Origin: Capra hircus
Lineage: Eukaryota > Chordata > Mammalia > Artiodactyla > Bovidae
Length of the DNA: 64,000 bases
Reading direction: 5' to 3'
NCBI RefSeq assembly: GCF_001704415.2
Contig: NC_030819.1
Location: 36,884,575-36,948,574, forward strand
In this document: one piece after another, positions 10,480-21,234 of the stretch
Layout of the letters: the number at the start of each line of letters is the position of its first letter
Position numbering within the stretch: the stretch's first letter is position 1
Position numbers and translations under genes: made by a program
The notes under the pieces: model-generated
What the model saw: the letters and a program-made list of their open reading frames with translations, nothing else
The model's database searches: none
What the model was told of the DNA's origin: nothing

Positions 10480-10900
10480 TTCTATTTTGATTTTTTTTGT
10501 TTACTTTCCTTCTTTAGTTTATTTGCTTAATGAATGCATTTTTTCCTCCATTTCTTAAGTTTTAAGGCAATAGGGAATAAATTGGACTGTTAATGAGTAA
10601 TAGTATCTTTTTATGTTCTACATAATCCTTTTTTTTACATAATCCAATAATTTTAGATATTTCTTTGGTACAATAATTATTTAAGAACTTTAAAATTTCT
10701 ATAGTTTTCTCTTGTTATTTCTTAAATTGTGTTATTACTAATTCTGTTATGGCCATTGAAGATAATCTCAATTTTTGTTTTTGGGTGAAGAAATTCTTGT
10801 GGCCTAGTAAATAGTCTTTTTATAATGTTCCATGTTCAACCATAAATTTTGTTGAAATACATATTTATTAAAATTGTGTTATCTACAGATCTTTGATGAA
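10480..10900 (-). mobile_element. Old L1 ORF2 fragment
   Basis: The reverse strand resembles a diverged mammalian L1 ORF2 segment: the plus strand shows CTTGTGGCCTAGTAAATAG and ATAATGTTCCATGTTCAACC, complements of a well-conserved L1 stretch. Many substitutions and indels mark an ancient copy. Boundaries are approximate. Confidence 0.6.
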
Positions 10901-11037
10901 AACAAAAACTAAATTTGCAAATGAAATCATCATTCTGAATCCCAGCATGGTTCACACAAAATATGCCTTTTTCAAGGACTTTCAATAGTAATTAAATTGA
11001 TGCCACATCCCTTTTTATATTTGTACTTGATATAGAG

Positions 11038-11240
11038 AGACCTGTGTTCACACCTCTGCTTTACTGCTTACACACTAGCTTATGACCCTGGAAAAGTCAC
11101 TGACATTCTGACCCTGTAGTTTCCTCATCAGTAAAATGAAGACAATGATGGGACCTACTGGAAGAGGTCTTGTGAGAATTAGATGGGTAAATGGATGTCA
11201 AGCGCAATGTGTGCCAATAATGAACAGTAAAAATGTCAGC
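11038..11240 (+). mobile_element. MIR SINE
   Basis: The core resembles MIR: a diverged TTCACACCTCTGCTTTACTG segment, then TATGACCCTGGAAAAGTCAC and TTTCCTCATCAGTAAAATGA, ending in a TCAAGCGCAATGTGTGCC-like stretch. It is an ancient tRNA-derived SINE shared by mammals. Confidence 0.75.
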
Positions 11241-11450
11241 CCTTCCTATTTGAGGACTTCCAGGAAGGGTTTCTCTTGATGACTTGTGAGACCCAGATGA
11301 TTCTTTGCTCTACCTGTTTCGAGGACACCTTTTCCTTCTGCTATCTTGGCTCCCAGTATACTCAGTTCTACCGTCTGTCCTGCACATTAGCAGTTAGGGG
11401 AATGCTATACCATCTCAGTTTTTGATAGAAAGAATAACTGCTGCTCTTAA

Positions 11451-11736
11451 AGCAGTTATGGCAACCCACTCCGGTACTCTTGCCTGGAGAATCCCATGGA
11501 CGGAGGAGCCTGGTAAGCTGCAGTCCATGGGGTCGCTAGGAGTTGGACACGACTGAGCAACTTCACTTTCACTTTTCACTTTCATGCATTGGAGAAGGAA
11601 ATGGCAACCCACTCCAGTGTTCTTGCCTGGAGAATCCCAGGGACAGGGGAGCCTGGTGGGCTGCCATCTCTGGGGTCACAGAGTCGGACACGACTGAAGC
11701 GACTTAGCAGCAGCAGCAGCAGCTTAGAGCAGTTAT
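11451..11736 (+). mobile_element. BOV-A2 SINE with TSDs
   Basis: A sense-strand BovA dimer at 11460-11727 ends in an (AGC)n tail at 11706-11723. AGCAGTTAT at 11451-11459 recurs at 11728-11736 as the target duplication. The second unit begins at the GGAGAAGGAAATGGCAAC block near 11591. Confidence 0.92.
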
Positions 11737-12505
11737 AAGCTGAAATTATATCTCTCAGTTCCCTGAAGCGTGAATTCTATGACACTTCCTGAGTGAAAGA
11801 ATGAGAAGAGCAGGCAGAGAATATTACTGCTTGGCCATTTCATGACTGGTCTCCATTGTATATATATAATATCTGATCAGTGAAACTTATAGATAACTTT
11901 AGTGATCATTTGATTCTGCTAGCAATTTTTCACACTAAAAAATCCACACAAAAGAAGCCAAAACTTCTGATTAACTTTCCCTTTGAGCTATGTTATAGAA
12001 ATATGACTCACTAGTTAATAAATAAATAGCTACATATTTCAAAACAACTAAACTATTATGGAATATTTTAATTTTTTAATTTGTAAAATGTGTATTTTAG
12101 CACAAATTTTGGCACATATTAAGTACTCAGCAATATTTCTTGATTTGTTTGTTTTAATTTGCTGAAGGTAAAACACAGAAAGTCTTTCCTATGAGCTTTG
12201 GAAAAAGGACAATAAATCATACCCTTTATTTTTATTCTGCTCAGTGTGGAAAACCAGCATGACATTACCATCTTTTTACCAAAAGTGCTTTCAGTGCAGT
12301 TGCCTTTGCAAAGTCCTAAATATTTTCCATAATCAGAAAGCATGCATCTAACAATTAATGTAGTATCTATAGCATTCTCATTGCTGATCATTGTTTGAAA
12401 AGATGCTTCTGTTAATAATGTCACTATATAAATACGCTAATGAACAGAAAGGGTCAATATGTGACTTTTTTGGCAAATAGCAGAGCCCAAATCTGAAAAG
12501 CAAAT
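11737..12505. other. No gene; unique sequence
   Basis: AT-rich, with no repeat family recognised and no credible coding frame. The 101-codon reverse frame at 12119-12424 has no recognisable domain. Confidence 0.4.
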
Positions 12506-12748
12506 AATATGAGAATGTGTATGTGTGCTAAGTTGCTTCAGTCGTGTCTGACTCTTTGCAACCTATAGACTGTAGCCCTCCAGGCTCCTCTGTCCAAGGA
12601 ATTCTCCAGGCAAGAATACTGGAGTAGGTTGCCATGCCCTCCTCCAGGTGATCTTCCCCACCCAGGGATCAAACCCTTGTTCCTTATATCTTCTGTAGTG
12701 GCAGACAGGGTCTATACCACGAGCTCCACCTGGAAACCCTAAATATGA
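12506..12748 (-). mobile_element. Bov-tA SINE
   Basis: This is a reverse-strand Bov-tA at about 12513-12741. Its 3' end is on the left (GCTAAGTTGCTTCAGTCGTG), and a degraded tRNA-like head is on the right. AATATGA at 12506-12512 and 12742-12748 is a likely TSD. Confidence 0.85.
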
Positions 12749-12942
12749 AAGCACTTAAAGTCTTTTTGAGATTACAAAATATGAATGAAGTTTGTTACTG
12801 AATAGACAGATTATCAGATCATCTTTAACTCAGTTAACTATATGATAAAGTCTCATAAAATACCATTTTCAATGTAGTATGAATTTTGAAGCATAACACA
12901 GGTATCATTGCACCTTCATTAGTTACATACTTCATAGAATGA

Positions 12943-12955
12943 TACAAGACCTTTT
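12943..12955. repeat. Left TSD of inverted BovB (TACAAGACCTTTT)
   Basis: TACAAGACCTTTT recurs exactly at 14314-14326. Part of the right copy (AGACCTTTT) was duplicated again by the BOV-A2 that follows. Confidence 0.92.
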
Positions 12956-12986
12956 CAGTTCAGTTCAGTTCAGATCAGTTGCTCAG

Positions 12987-14096
12987 TCATATCTGACTCC
13001 TTGTGACCCCATGAATTGCAACACACCAGGCCTCCTTGTCCATCACCAACTCCTGGAGTTCACCCAAACTCATGTGCATCGTGTAGGTGATGCCATCCAG
13101 CCATCTCATCCTCTGTGGTCCCCTTCTCCTCCTGCTCCCAATCCTTCCCAGCATCAGAGTCTTTTCCAATGAGTCAACTCTTCGCATGACGTGGCCAAAG
13201 TACCAGAGTTTCAGCCTCAGCATCAGTCCTTCCAATGAACACCCAGGACTTATCTCCTTTAGGATGGACTGGTTGGATCTCTTTGCAGTTCAACGGACTC
13301 ACAAGAGTCTTCTCCAGCACCACAGTTCAAAAGCATCAATTCTTCAGCACTCAGCTTTCTTTATAATCCAACTCTCACATCAATACATGACCACTGGAAA
13401 AATCATAGCCTTGACTAGACGGACCTTTGCTGGCAAAGCAATGTCTCTGCTTTTGAATATGCTGTCTAGATTGGTCATAACTTTTCTTCCAAGGAGTAAG
13501 CGTCTTTTAATTTCATGGCTGCAATCACCATCTGCAGTGATTTTGGAGCCCCCCAAAATAAAGTCTGACACTGTTTCCACTGTTTCCCCATCTATTTCCC
13601 ATGAAGTGATGGGACCACATGCCATGATATTCGTTTTCTGAATGTTGAGCTTTAAGCCAACTTTTTCACTCTCCTCTTTCACTTTCATCAAGAGGCTTTT
13701 TAGTTCCTCTTCACTTTCTGCCATAAGGGTGGTGTCATCTGCATATCTGAGGTTATTGATATTTCTCCCGGCAATCTTGATTCCAGCTTGTGCTTCTTTC
13801 AGCCCAGTGTTTCTCATGATGTACTCTGCATAGAAGTTAAACAAGCAGGATGACAATATACAGCCTTGACGTACTCCTTTTCCTATTTGGAACCAGTTTG
13901 TTGTTCCATGTCCAGTTCTAACTGTTGCTTCCTGACCTGCATATAGGTTTCTCAAGAGGCAGGTCAAGTGGTCTGGTATTCCCATCTCTTTCAGAATTTT
14001 CCACAGTTTATTGCGATCCACACAGTCAAAGGCTTTGGCATAGTCAAGAAAGCAGAAATAGATGTTTTTCTGGAACTCTCTTTCTTTTTCTGTCAT
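12987..14096 (-). pseudogene. BovB ORF2 RT, partly open
   Basis: The reverse-strand frame 13380-14096 (238 codons) covers the RT palm. It has FLDYAKAFD with aspartates at 18 and 24, RQGCILS, and the catalytic YADD at residues 118-121. The frame then stops (the codon after PVVMY on the way to the C-terminal block), and the C-terminal region (GMMLKLKL-type, RMRWLDGIT) continues at 12987-13235 in another frame. The N-terminal endonuclease is absent. It is a truncated pseudogene. Confidence 0.82.
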
Positions 14097-14253
14097 CCAG
14101 CGGATGTTGTCAATTTGATCTCTGGTTCCTCTGCCTTTTCTAAAACCAGCTTGAACATCTGGAAGTTCACATACTGCTGAAGCCTGGCTTGGAGAATTTT
14201 GAGCATTACTTTACTAGCGTGTGAGGTGAGAGCAGTTGTGCTGTAGTTTGAGC

Positions 14254-14313
14254 GGGTGGCAGCCAAGGCGAGCTACCCCTCCCCCAAGGTTTGGGGCGGC
14301 CGCGGAGAGGAGC
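14254..14313 (+). mobile_element. BovB GC-rich 5' leader fragment, inverted
   Basis: The 60-base segment is very GC-rich against its AT-rich surroundings. It consists of two imperfect units of GGCAGCC..GGCGAGCTACCCC / GGGGCGGCC..GAGAGGAGC. It lies inside the BovB TSDs, so it was copied from the element RNA and not from host flank. Its identity as BovB leader is from recognition; the placement is directly visible. Confidence 0.65.
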
Positions 14314-14317
14314 TACA

Positions 14318-14602
14318 AGACCTTTTGCTGCTGCTGCTGCTAAGTCGCTTCAGTCGTGTCCGACTCTGTGCGACTCCATAGAAGGCAGCCCACTAGGCTC
14401 CCCCGTCCCTGGGATTCTCCAGGCAAGAACACTGGAGTGGGTTGCCATTTCCTTCTCCAATGCATGAAAGTGGAAAGTGAAAGTGAAGTCGCTCAATAGT
14501 GACGAACCCTTAGAGACCCCATGGACTGCAGCCTACCAGGCTCCTCCGTCCATGGGGTTTTCCAGGGAAGATTACTGGAGTGGGTTGCCATTTAGACCTT
14601 TT
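14318..14602 (-). mobile_element. BOV-A2 SINE nested in the BovB TSD
   Basis: The reverse-strand BovA dimer occupies 14327-14593, with a (GCT)5 tail on the left. AGACCTTTT at 14318-14326 recurs at 14594-14602. The left copy is the end of the BovB TSD, so the SINE inserted into the duplication left by BovB and is the younger insertion. Confidence 0.92.
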
Positions 14603-14614
14603 ACTAGACTCTAA

Positions 14615-14875
14615 TAAACTCATCGGCTTCCCTGGTCGTTTGGTGGTTAAGCATACCCCTGCCAATGCAGGAGAAGCAGTTTCGATCCCTGGAGTCAGGG
14701 AGATCCCTGTGAAGAGGGGGAATCCCCACAGTTTCCCTGAGAAGAAAATGTCAGCCTACTCCAGTTCTCGCCTGGGAAATCCCATGGACAGAAGAGGTGG
14801 TGGGCTACAGTCCATAGGGTCACAGAAAAGTCAGACATGACTCAGTGACTAATCAACAGCAACAGTAAACTAATC
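14615..14875 (+). mobile_element. Bov-tA SINE
   Basis: The sense-strand tRNA-like head begins at about 14628 (GGCTTCCCTGGTCG), with a B-box-like GTTTCGATCCC near 14671. The tail is AACAGCAACAG. TAAACTCATC at 14615-14624 and TAAACTAATC at 14866-14875 are a probable TSD with one change. Confidence 0.85.
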
Positions 14876-15757
14876 ACAGTAATATCATGAGTTATAGTAT
14901 TATCTTTATTGTAAGACCAAGAAAGATAAGTTCACAAAACCTGTGAATGTGGTAATTCATTTGAATCATGTGTGTGCATATTTATATATTAATATACATA
15001 TTAATACACACAATATAATTAGACACATTATATAATATATACATATATAATGATATGTGTGTGCTCATACTTGTATTTTAATAAAAGCAAAAATATGAAA
15101 GAATAAACATTAACATTTAGGGGAAAAATGGAAATTTACATGGTGGAATATTGGAATAAAGTGAAGAGAATGGGAATAAAAGGTAGATTTTGGAGCATAT
15201 GCTTTATCATCCCTATTAGGAAACCCATTTCTTTGTTCAATCTAAATTGTTTTAATGCCTTGACAGCAGAGACTACATCCAAGTTAATCAATTATCCATA
15301 GGTTGTAGCATGAACAGAATCCCCCAGAAATCTTTTTACCATGTCTCACTACAAAACTTACATTAGTAAGTTTCTGGAAAAGGAGGAAAAATCAACTACC
15401 TTCATACTTGTGTATTGTGGGGCTAAATACTGTAACAAAACTGACTTGTTAGAAAAGAGGAAGGAGGAATGAATACTGTTATAGGCAACCCAATATGACT
15501 ATTTCAGTGATTCAATGGAAAACGTCCTTGTTATTTATCTACTGAATCCCCAAGATATATTTTATATAATCATTTATCTTACATCTTTGTTAGTGTGGGC
15601 TCATATGAAAGCACATCTCAGCTAAGGCTCGTGAGAATCAAATATGTAGCCTGACTTTCAACTTTATTCATGTGAGATTGAACTGAGAATTCCTAAATGA
15701 ATGAATTGAAAGCACTTCCCTTTGACTTGAGTTTTCTAACCCAAATTGCACTTTATT
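14876..15757. other. No gene; unique sequence with TA-rich microsatellite
   Basis: A TA/CA-rich simple-sequence stretch lies at about 14980-15062. The remainder is AT-rich unique sequence with no coding frame of note. Confidence 0.4.
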
Positions 15758-15774
15758 AATTTTAAAGTTATGTT

Positions 15775-16042
15775 AAGACTTTCCTGGTGGCCCATTGGTT
15801 AAGAATCCACCTGCCATTGCAGAGGATTGGGTTCGATTCCTGGTCCAGAAAGTTTCTACATGCTACAGGGCAACTTAAGCCTGCGTGCCGAAATGACTGA
15901 AGCACGTGTGCAGCAGCTAGTGAAGCCCATGTGCTCTAGAGTCAGTGCTCTGAAACAAGCCACAAAATGAGGAGCCCATGCACTGCAATGAAGTATAGCC
16001 CATGCGCAGCAACAGAGACCCCGCACAGTCAAAAATAAATAG
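15775..16042 (+). mobile_element. CHR-type artiodactyl SINE
   Basis: The tRNA-like head (GACTTTCCTGGTGGCCC, B box GGTTCGATTCC near 15829) is followed by a run of GAAGCCCATG..CTCTAGAG-type units and an AATAAAT-rich tail. This body is that of the CHR family shared by ruminants, hippos and whales. It is older than Bov-tA, as its substitutions show. Confidence 0.82.
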
Positions 16043-16100
16043 AATTTTAAAAAATAAAGTAGTTGTATCATTTACAGAAATTATTTTAGGTTACTTCTAT

Positions 16101-16328
16101 GACAAGAACAGGGTTTCTCAGTGGTAAAGAGTCCGCCTGCCAGTGCAGGAAAAGTGGATTCAAAGCCTGGGCTGGAAAGATCCCCTGGGAGGAGGAAATG
16201 GCAGCCCACTTCAGTATTCTTGCCTGGGAAATCCCATGGACAGAGGATCCTGGTGGGCTGCAACCCATGGGATTGTAAAGAGTGGGACATGAGTTAGTGA
16301 AATAAGCATGCTGCAAACACGACAAGAA
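16101..16328 (+). mobile_element. Bov-tA SINE with TSDs
   Basis: A sense-strand Bov-tA lies at 16109-16320. The head lacks the first few bases (CAGGGTTTCTCAGTGG). GACAAGAA at 16101-16108 recurs at 16321-16328. Confidence 0.88.
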
Positions 16329-16354
16329 ACTAGGATGCTAGTATTTTCAAAAGC

Positions 16355-16392
16355 TATATCCATAAGCATAAGGTATATCCATAAGCATAAGA
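16355..16392. repeat. 19-bp tandem duplication
   Basis: TATATCCATAAGCATAAGG at 16355-16373 is repeated directly at 16374-16392 with a different last base. It is a simple local slippage duplication. Confidence 0.8.
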
Positions 16393-16734
16393 ATGAAAAC
16401 TGGTCAGAAAGAGGGAAGAGCTGTCCATCAATTATACTGTTTTCTCATCAGGGGGAAGACCATTTTACTTCTTCCTGTAGGCGTTCCTAGTGGAAACATC
16501 ATTTATACTTGAGAATGTGACGTTGAACAGGCCCTAATCAAAGTCCTTAACAGAGACCACAATCTTCCACACTAGGGAACAGGACAGTGTATCTTTTCCT
16601 GCATCATTTTCAGAGGATGTGTTATCATAGCTGTGCCAGACATAGGGTAATCTTAGAAACATCCTTGTAGGGAAATGAAGCTAAGCATCGTCACCAGTGA
16701 AGGCCAACATGGCTTCTTAGCCTATTATATCTAT
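16393..16734. other. No gene; unique sequence
   Basis: No repeat or coding frame was recognised. Confidence 0.35.
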
Positions 16735-16852
16735 CATCTCTGGAGAAGGAACTGGCAACCCACTCCATTATTTTTGCCTGGAGAATACCATGGACAAAGG
16801 AGCCTGGAGGGCTAGAGTCCATGGGGTCACAAAGAATCAGACACCAGCGCAT

Positions 16853-16887
<35 letters not shown>
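16735..16887 (+). mobile_element. BovA-derived SINE ending in (CA)17
   Basis: A 5'-truncated BovA body (GGAGAAGGAACTGGCAACCC to AAGAATCAGACACC) runs into a perfect CA run at 16854-16887. Ruminant SINE tails commonly seed CA microsatellites of this kind. No clear TSD was seen. Confidence 0.82.
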
Positions 16888-16888
<1 letters not shown>

Positions 16889-17887
16889 CTACAACCTCAA
16901 ATATATTTTCTAAATGTGTAGAATTATTTTAAAGAAGTCCATTCAACATTAGGGACTTTCTGTCACAAGATAAGCTTGTAGTTTTCTCACAGTTACATGG
17001 AGTACATCTTATTTAACAGCAGATTCCAGAATCATTTGTCTCTTAAGGCCACACTTGTTTCAAACTATTAAAGATGTCATTACTTATTAGAGGGGCCCAT
17101 ATATAAACTTTACTTTAAAAAGCAATCAGATCACTAAGGTGTAATTTTAAAGATAAAGGGGAACAACTGGATCAACACTAGAAACTATTTTAGAATAACT
17201 GGAAATCTGTGTTAACCTACTGTATCTTGGCCAGTAGCCATTTTCCTGTCCACAGAATTGATGACAAGTGAAAAATTAGTGAAAGCTACTAGGAGACTTA
17301 CATTGATAAATGGCTGAGAATTGTATGCAGCTGCATATTACAGAAATCTGACAAACAATGGCTCAGACAACTAAGGATTTTTTTTTTAATCTCACATAAT
17401 AAGGAATAAAGTTGAAAGTCATGTGGGACCATACAAAAAGAGCCAGGCTACTGCTATATCTGGTCACAGAAGACAGAGAAGCAGTTGTATTTCTAGGCAC
17501 CACATCTACATTCAGTGAAAGAAGGATATAGATGAAGTGGCAAAAATTTACACCAATTCGCTGAGTCTATGTTTGTGTGTGTGTTTAATGCACTCATATT
17601 TATGTAAGTTGCCAGAAAGCTCCATTTTCCTCTGAATACTTCCACTTATATCACATTAGCTCCATCTGAAAAACAAGACCATCAAGGAAATCCAAGAAAA
17701 GAACTATTTTAAATTCAATACATCTCTTCTCTCCAAAAATTGGGGTTCTGCTGAAAAGCAAGGGAAGAATGAATACTGGGTGGACAGTTGGTAGTATCTG
17801 CCTCAATGATTTTTCAGAGAGTTCTCTATCATATTTAAAAAGGCACAACTGAAAATTTTTAAAAAGTTGGACCAATCTCTACTTGCT
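16888..17887. other. No gene; unique sequence
   Basis: No young repeat was seen. There is a short GTGTGTGTGT run near 17571-17583. No credible coding frame. Confidence 0.4.
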
Positions 17888-18103
17888 CTTCACATTACGT
17901 GTGTGTGCTCAATTGTGTCTAACTCTTTGTGACCCCAGGAACTGTAGCTCACCAGGCTCCACTGTCTATGGAATTTTCTAGGCAAGAATACTGGAGAGGG
18001 CCTACTCCAGCAGATCTTCCCAACCCAGGGATCAAACCCAGGTCTCTCACATTGCAGGCAGATTCTTTACCAGCTGAGCTATCAGGGAAGCCCCTTCACA
18101 TTA
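17888..18103 (-). mobile_element. Bov-tA SINE with TSDs
   Basis: Reverse-strand Bov-tA at 17898-18093. CTTCACATTA at 17888-17897 recurs exactly at 18094-18103. The tRNA-like head is on the right (complement of GGCTTCCCTGATAGCTCAG). Confidence 0.92.
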
Positions 18104-18150
18104 TACCTTTCAAATATCTTCACGTTATACACTGGGCTAAAAAGATATCG

Positions 18151-18513
18151 GATGCTTTTGAATTGTAGTGCTGGAGAAGACTCTTGAAGAGTCCCTTGGA
18201 CAACAAGGAGATCAAACCAGTCAATCATAAGGGAAATCAATCCTGAATACTCATTGGAAGGACTGATGCTGAAGCAGAAGCTCCCATATTTTCGTCACCT
18301 GATGCAAAGAGCCAACTCATTGGAGAAGATCCTGATGCTGGGAAGGTTGAAGGGAAAAGGAGAATAAGGCATCGGAGCATAAGATGGTTGGATAGCATAA
18401 TGGACTCAATGGGCATAAACTTTAGCAAACTATGGGGAAGCCTGGTGTGCTGCAGTCCTTGGGGTCACAAAGAGTCAGACAGACTTAATGACTGAAAAAC
18501 AACAACAACCACA
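18151..18513 (+). mobile_element. BovB LINE 3' fragment, diverged
   Basis: Sense BovB from the GATGCTTTTGAATTG block to the 3' end. The copy is more diverged than others in the window. Its tail is (AAC)n-like (ACAACAACAACC) instead of the usual (ACTGA)n, resembling a Bov-tA tail. A reduced C-terminal RT region is present but frame-broken. Confidence 0.82.
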
Positions 18514-19789
18514 ACACGATATTTATCTGTTCACTCAAAAGTCATTATTATATGCAAATTCTGAGTAGGCATTCTCGTGTAGATGTTGAGACAAATGAGA
18601 CACAAAATTACCCTCAAAGAGGTTACAATTTGGTAGATAAGAAAGACTATTTAAAATTTAAAAATGCATGGATTAAAGAAAACCAGAATACAGTACCCCC
18701 AAATATGCCTTGCGGTGTAAAATTTCCTTTGACATGAAAGCAAGTAAAAAAGCAGGAAAGAAAAATCTCCCTCTTTTCTGCCCAGACAGGATATAAATTC
18801 TCTTTTTACTGGAGAAAGACTCTTATCAATCTAGAGACCATCTGCAAATGAACCTTCCTCCATTAGTGTTCAGCCTAAAACTACTGTCCTTTGATGTGTC
18901 ATTTCTCAATCAAGTTATTGTCCTTTGTTGAAGGTTCTAGATAAGCTGGAATTTTAAACCATCGTTTTGAGTTACCTACCTTTGGTTTAATGTTCTTCCG
19001 CCTGAAGTGTACTACATCAATAATAATCTGTGTTTTTCTCTTGGTAATCTGCCTTTTTGAGTTTCAGCTGCAAACCTAAAGTGAGTAGAGGTGGTTTTGC
19101 CTCCCTATAGAGATTTTTGTCCAGGGACCAGGGATAACAACAGAAATAGTGATGTATTTTACCTGGGGAGAAGAGAAATGAGAATGCCGGAAATAACTTC
19201 ATACCAGAGTTAGTCATGATCAGTCTCTTGAAAGGAAGTAGGCTTCTGCTAAATAGATTGCCTGGGGTGATATGGAGGAACTAAGACATTTCCATAAGTT
19301 TAAGCAAAATCACATAAGATTCAGAGAGCTTAGTGTATTTACAGGAATCACGATTTTCTTCTGTGTCACAAAGCTGTGAGGGAATATAAAAATTAAACTC
19401 TAGTGCAAAGGAAAACACTTTGTGTAAATATAGCCAATTATCAAAGAAGCCATTTTCAAAGCAAAATATGATTCCCCAAGCTTTTTTCTTAGAGAGGAAG
19501 TTCCAATAAATCTTAGATTGAGTTATTCTGAGAATTTAAAAATGGTGGTTCCATTTCCCTGTCCGAAGCCACGCAATAGTGTCAAATTAGCTTGCAATAG
19601 TGGGGATCCACACGGCTGGCCTGGGGGTTAAAGCAGGATCTGTAATTTCATAGTTATCTCTCCCAGCTATATTGCAAAATCCATCACTTCCTCTAGCTCT
19701 ACAGGAAGAAATGTCTCCACGGAGTATCTCACAGCATCTTTATTACTCATCATTTCCATTTTCTTGGTCCAACATCTTTTCAGTGGCTC
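18514..19789. other. No gene; unique sequence
   Basis: 18525-18650 resembles the common old mammalian repeat with a TGAGCACCTACTATGTGCC-type motif, but is too decayed to name. The rest shows nothing I can support. Confidence 0.35.
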
Positions 19790-20401
19790 TGAGGCAGGAG
19801 ATAGATGGGCCCCAGGCCAAACAGCTGGAGTTCATTCCCTGTGGACAAAAACTCCATAATTGCAGGAGGCTAAGCCCTGCCCAGATAAGAGATGAGAGAC
19901 CACATATTTCTCATTCTCAAAGACAAGGAGACCTTCCTGACTATACATTGGAGGTCAAAAGAAGAATGATGTCAAGGCTACCCATAGGTCTCTTTGCCAG
20001 AGTCTATCTTGACTAAGAGATGCTCACACACATGGGGAAGGAGCCTAGGTTATACCAAATATGGACTCGAACTGGGAAAATCAAAATGATTGGCCAGAGG
20101 AAACCCAGAATAAATGTCCCAAAAAAGTGATTCAAACTACCAAAAGGGCAAGACGCTCTCTGAGTCTGCCCATGTGTCCATCCACATGTACTGTACTATT
20201 CGCCTCCTCATAAATACTTGTTTCACTCTTTTGGCTTTGTGGGAATTCTTTTCTGCTAAGCCAAAAGGCCAGGACCTTGTCACTGACCACCAGTCTAATG
20301 GCTAGAATGCAGTGCTCTCACTACTTCGGCCCAAACTCAATCTCTGGCTGAGAACCGAAACCCTGCTTCAATCTGTTGCAGGCCAAAGCTACCTGAGATC
20401 A
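19790..20401 (+). mobile_element. Solo LTR of a ruminant endogenous retrovirus
   Basis: The ~612-base segment starts TGAGGCAGGAG and ends CCTGAGATCA, giving the TG...CA ends expected of an LTR. It matches a ruminant ERV LTR I recognise: TGACTATACATTGGAGGTC, GAATGATGTCAAGGCTACCC, TATGGACTCGAACTGGG, and CTCATAAATACTTGTTTCAC with a near-canonical polyadenylation region. No gag, pol or env lies on either side, so it is a solo LTR. No clear TSD was seen, and the 5' edge is approximate. Confidence 0.68.
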
Positions 20402-20537
20402 GATGGATGCTGATCGACAATTTCTAGTGAAATTGAAACTTCCATGAAACATGAACACTGGTAGGAAACAGAAGTCATTTTCGAAGGTTCATAGAAAGAG
20501 ATTGTAATAAACAAATAATGTATAGAAGGAGTGAGCA

Positions 20538-20749
20538 GAATTAAAGGTGGCTCAGTAGGTAAAAAGTCCACCTGCAATGCATGAGAAGCAGGAGATGTGG
20601 GTTCCATCCCTGGGTTGGAAATGGCAATCCGCTCCAGTATTCTTGCCTGGAGAATCCCATGGACAGAGGAGCCTGGTGGGCTACATCCATAGGATTGTAG
20701 GGAGTTGGACATGACTGAAGCAACTTAGCATGCATACACAAGGAATTAA
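20538..20749 (+). mobile_element. Bov-tA SINE
   Basis: Sense Bov-tA at about 20545-20742, with a shortened head (GGTGGCTCAGTAGGTAAAAAG) and a body lacking part of the middle. GAATTAA at 20538-20544 recurs at 20743-20749. Confidence 0.87.
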
Positions 20750-21234
20750 GAGGATTCTAGAGATTAGCAATAGTCATAGCTTTTCTAAGCTAGAGCTGAA
20801 GAAGAGGCATTTTCAGAGACCAGTGGGAAAGGCAAGCTAGAGCAAACTACAAGGCAGTAGGTGCAATTGTGGAGAGACCTAGCTCCAAGGAAGGAGGTGG
20901 AGTACGCATGCTTTGATTTTCTTCTCCCCCCTCCTCCATCTTGTATGGGTTCTTTTTTCTGGCCAACCCCAAGGGAAAACCAGTAGGGCAACTTTTAGGC
21001 ACAGAGCAGAAAAGGGAGTAAAACAGATCTGTTACAAAACAAGAGAAAGCAGTAACCAAGGAATCATTCTATGCATCTGTTAGGTTGACAACACTTATTT
21101 TTCATATTCCAGAAAACTCCAAATACGAGATAGCAAGCTACACTAGGCTCTGGTTAGGATCGGATCTCTTGGCACTTGGACACTAAAATGGTGAGAGGAA
21201 TTTTACTACAACATTTTTTTTTAACTCATTTTTT
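20750..21234. other. No gene; unique sequence
   Basis: No repeat was recognised. Reverse-strand short frames (20785-21059) have no identifiable domain. Confidence 0.35.

Larger units (their letters stand above)
12956..14313 (-). mobile_element. BovB LINE, 5'-inverted with internal deletion
   Basis: Reverse-strand BovB runs from the (TCAGT)n tail at 12956 to about 14253, ending inside the RT region. Then 14254-14313 is a GC-rich segment (GGGGCGGCCGCGGAGAGGAG) in the opposite orientation. I recognise it as similar to the GC-rich 5' leader of full-length BovB. Exact 13-base TSDs enclose both parts, so the GC-rich piece belongs to the insertion. The EN and N-terminal RT regions between them are missing. 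Confidence 0.85.

Noticed and set aside
14254..14313. GC-rich patch as a CpG-island promoter
   Set aside because: It is only 60 bases and lies inside the TSDs of a BovB insertion, so it is element sequence.
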